Assembly (NCBI GenBank): GCA_021828935.1
Contig: JAJZCU010000188.1
Coordinates: forward strand, 1-5,274
From: Planctomycetota bacterium
GTDB taxonomy: Bacteria; Planctomycetota; Phycisphaerae; WQYP01
DNA length: 5,274 bases
Direction of reading: 5' to 3'
Part shown: positions 4,425 through 5,274 of the stretch, in pieces
How positions within the stretch are numbered: position 1 is the first letter of the stretch
How the letters are laid out: each line of letters starts with the position of its first letter
The notes under the pieces: model-generated
What the model was told of the DNA's origin: nothing
Databases searched by the model: none
What the model saw: only the letters and a program-made list of their open reading frames with translations
Position numbers and translations under genes: made by a program

Positions 4425-5274
4425 ATGCGCCTGACAATCAAAGACATCAGCGCGGTGCAGGACGCATACGACTGCGGAAAGTTTATTGATGCGTGGCGTG
4501 CGGCCCAGGCCATTGCGCCGTTGGCCCAATGGCAGGGGCCCGACGCGCGGATTTTGGCCGGGCGGCTGGCCGGCAATCTTTTGGCGCCCCGCTTTGCCGA
4601 CTCCCGTCACCTTCTGGCGTGGCGTGAAGCCCCCGATGACCCGCGGGTACTCTGTTATTTTATCAGGTGCGTGTGGCGGCGGCGCGGACCGCTGGCGGCG
4701 TGGCAGCGCATCCGCGCCGCGGGCGACCTTCCCACCGCTGCCCCTGCCATTCAGGCCGAATGGCTTGCGCTAAAGGCAAATCTGGCCGCGGGCTTCCGCG
4801 ATTTTCCGACGGCCGAAAAGCTCATTGCCCAGGCCCACGTGCTGTGTCGGGATGACCCTTGGATACACGCGGAGGAGGCGTCGGTATTGGAGCGGCACGA
4901 TTTGTACGCGGAGGCTCTGGCGTCCGCCCGCCGCGCCATGGAATTGCGCCCGTGGTATCGGCCCGCCGTGCAGTACGCAGCAAACCTTCTGCAAATGCTG
5001 GAGCGGGACGAAGAAGCGCTGGAACTGCTGCGGCAATCGATCCGGCATGTGCAAGGACCGGCCCTTCTGGGTCAATTGGCCATGCTGGAGACGGAATTGG
5101 GGCGGTATGCCGATGCCCGCGGGCGCTTGGCGGAAGTGCGAAACGGCTGCCACATTCCGGAAACCGCTACATTCAAGTGGCTGGCGGCGCTGGAATCAGA
5201 CGCGGCCTATTACTGCGGCGATTATTCGGCCGCCGCCGATCTGGCCGCGCAAGCCGGCGACAAATTTCATGCGA
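4425..5274 (+). CDS. TPR-repeat protein, 5' part (runs off the window)
   Basis: The frame is open for 283 codons from ATG 4425 to the end of the window without a stop. Degenerate helix-turn-helix pairs of the tetratricopeptide type follow each other: residues ~62-100 (HLLAWREAPDDPRVLCYF), 111-142, 146-178 (PWIHAEEASVLERHDLYAEA, ending AMELRPW, the best match to the W-LG-Y-A-P pattern), 180-210 (LLQMLERDEEALELL), 213-243 (MLETELGRYADARGRL) and 250-280 (AAYYCGDYSAAADLA). TPRs are protein-interaction scaffolds. I see no signal peptide, so the visible part is probably cytoplasmic. The N-terminal MRLTIKDISAVQDAYDCGKF reminds me of long planctomycete TPR proteins, some with a C39-type peptidase domain further on, but any such domain would lie outside the window. 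ATG 4425 is the only good start: TAG at 4407-4409 closes the frame upstream, and the ribosome binding site is weak (GTGGG at 4414-4418). Confidence 0.85.
   Translation, partial: MRLTIKDISAVQDAYDCGKFIDAWRAAQAIAPLAQWQGPDARILAGRLAGNLLAPRFADSRHLLAWREAPDDPRVLCYFIRCVWRRRGPLAAWQRIRAAGDLPTAAPAIQAEWLALKANLAAGFRDFPTAEKLIAQAHVLCRDDPWIHAEEASVLERHDLYAEALASARRAMELRPWYRPAVQYAANLLQMLERDEEALELLRQSIRHVQGPALLGQLAMLETELGRYADARGRLAEVRNGCHIPETATFKWLAALESDAAYYCGDYSAAADLAAQAGDKFHA

Noticed and set aside
4335..4610. 91-residue minus-strand frame across the TPR start
   Set aside because: It overlaps the TPR coding frame, has no motif, and would remove the TPR start region. The + strand frame is far longer and motif-supported.

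Overview
The window looks like a stretch of a GC-rich, repeat-laden genome, most likely from the Planctomycetes or a neighbour in the PVC superphylum. The basis is indirect: the style of the proteins (an Ig-like lipoprotein, a long TPR protein starting MRLTIKDI, a PIN toxin/small-partner pair) and the abundance of hairpin-type and 'CACAGAG' / 'GACGCGGATGA' intergenic repeats. No rRNA or marker gene fixes the lineage, so this placement is inference.

Layout. (1) 127-663 (+) encodes a single-pass membrane protein of unknown function. It runs into a convergent lipoprotein gene at 734-1099 (-), and a strong symmetrical hairpin (662-698) between them can serve as terminator for both. (2) 1100-2690 has no convincing gene. 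It is a repeat-filled spacer with a terminator-like hairpin (1232-1260), an inverted 'GACGCGGATGA' element (1634-1772), half of a GTTTACGG hairpin repeat (1946-1961), and copy A of a 200-250 bp dispersed repeat (2160-2388). (3) 2691-3348 (+) is a two-gene module: a VapC-like PIN-domain RNase followed by a 64-residue small partner, probably a toxin-antitoxin pair with the toxin gene first. The toxin is cut short by an in-frame TAG, and the family-like C-terminal tail is still readable beyond it. (4) 3349-4424 is a graveyard: a hairpin repeat, an RHS-like peptide fragment, a perfect 36-bp palindrome, a fragment of a second, different PIN-domain gene, and copy B of the dispersed repeat abutting that fragment. 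(5) 4425 to the end is the 5' part of a large TPR protein gene that continues beyond the window, preceded by an AT-rich island.

The two intact genes at the left are unrelated in orientation and probably regulated separately. The PIN toxin and its partner very likely form one transcription unit. I see no clear novel multi-gene system. The most interesting items are the amber-truncated toxin with its preserved tail, the degraded second PIN gene ending at a repeat, and the set of structured intergenic repeats.
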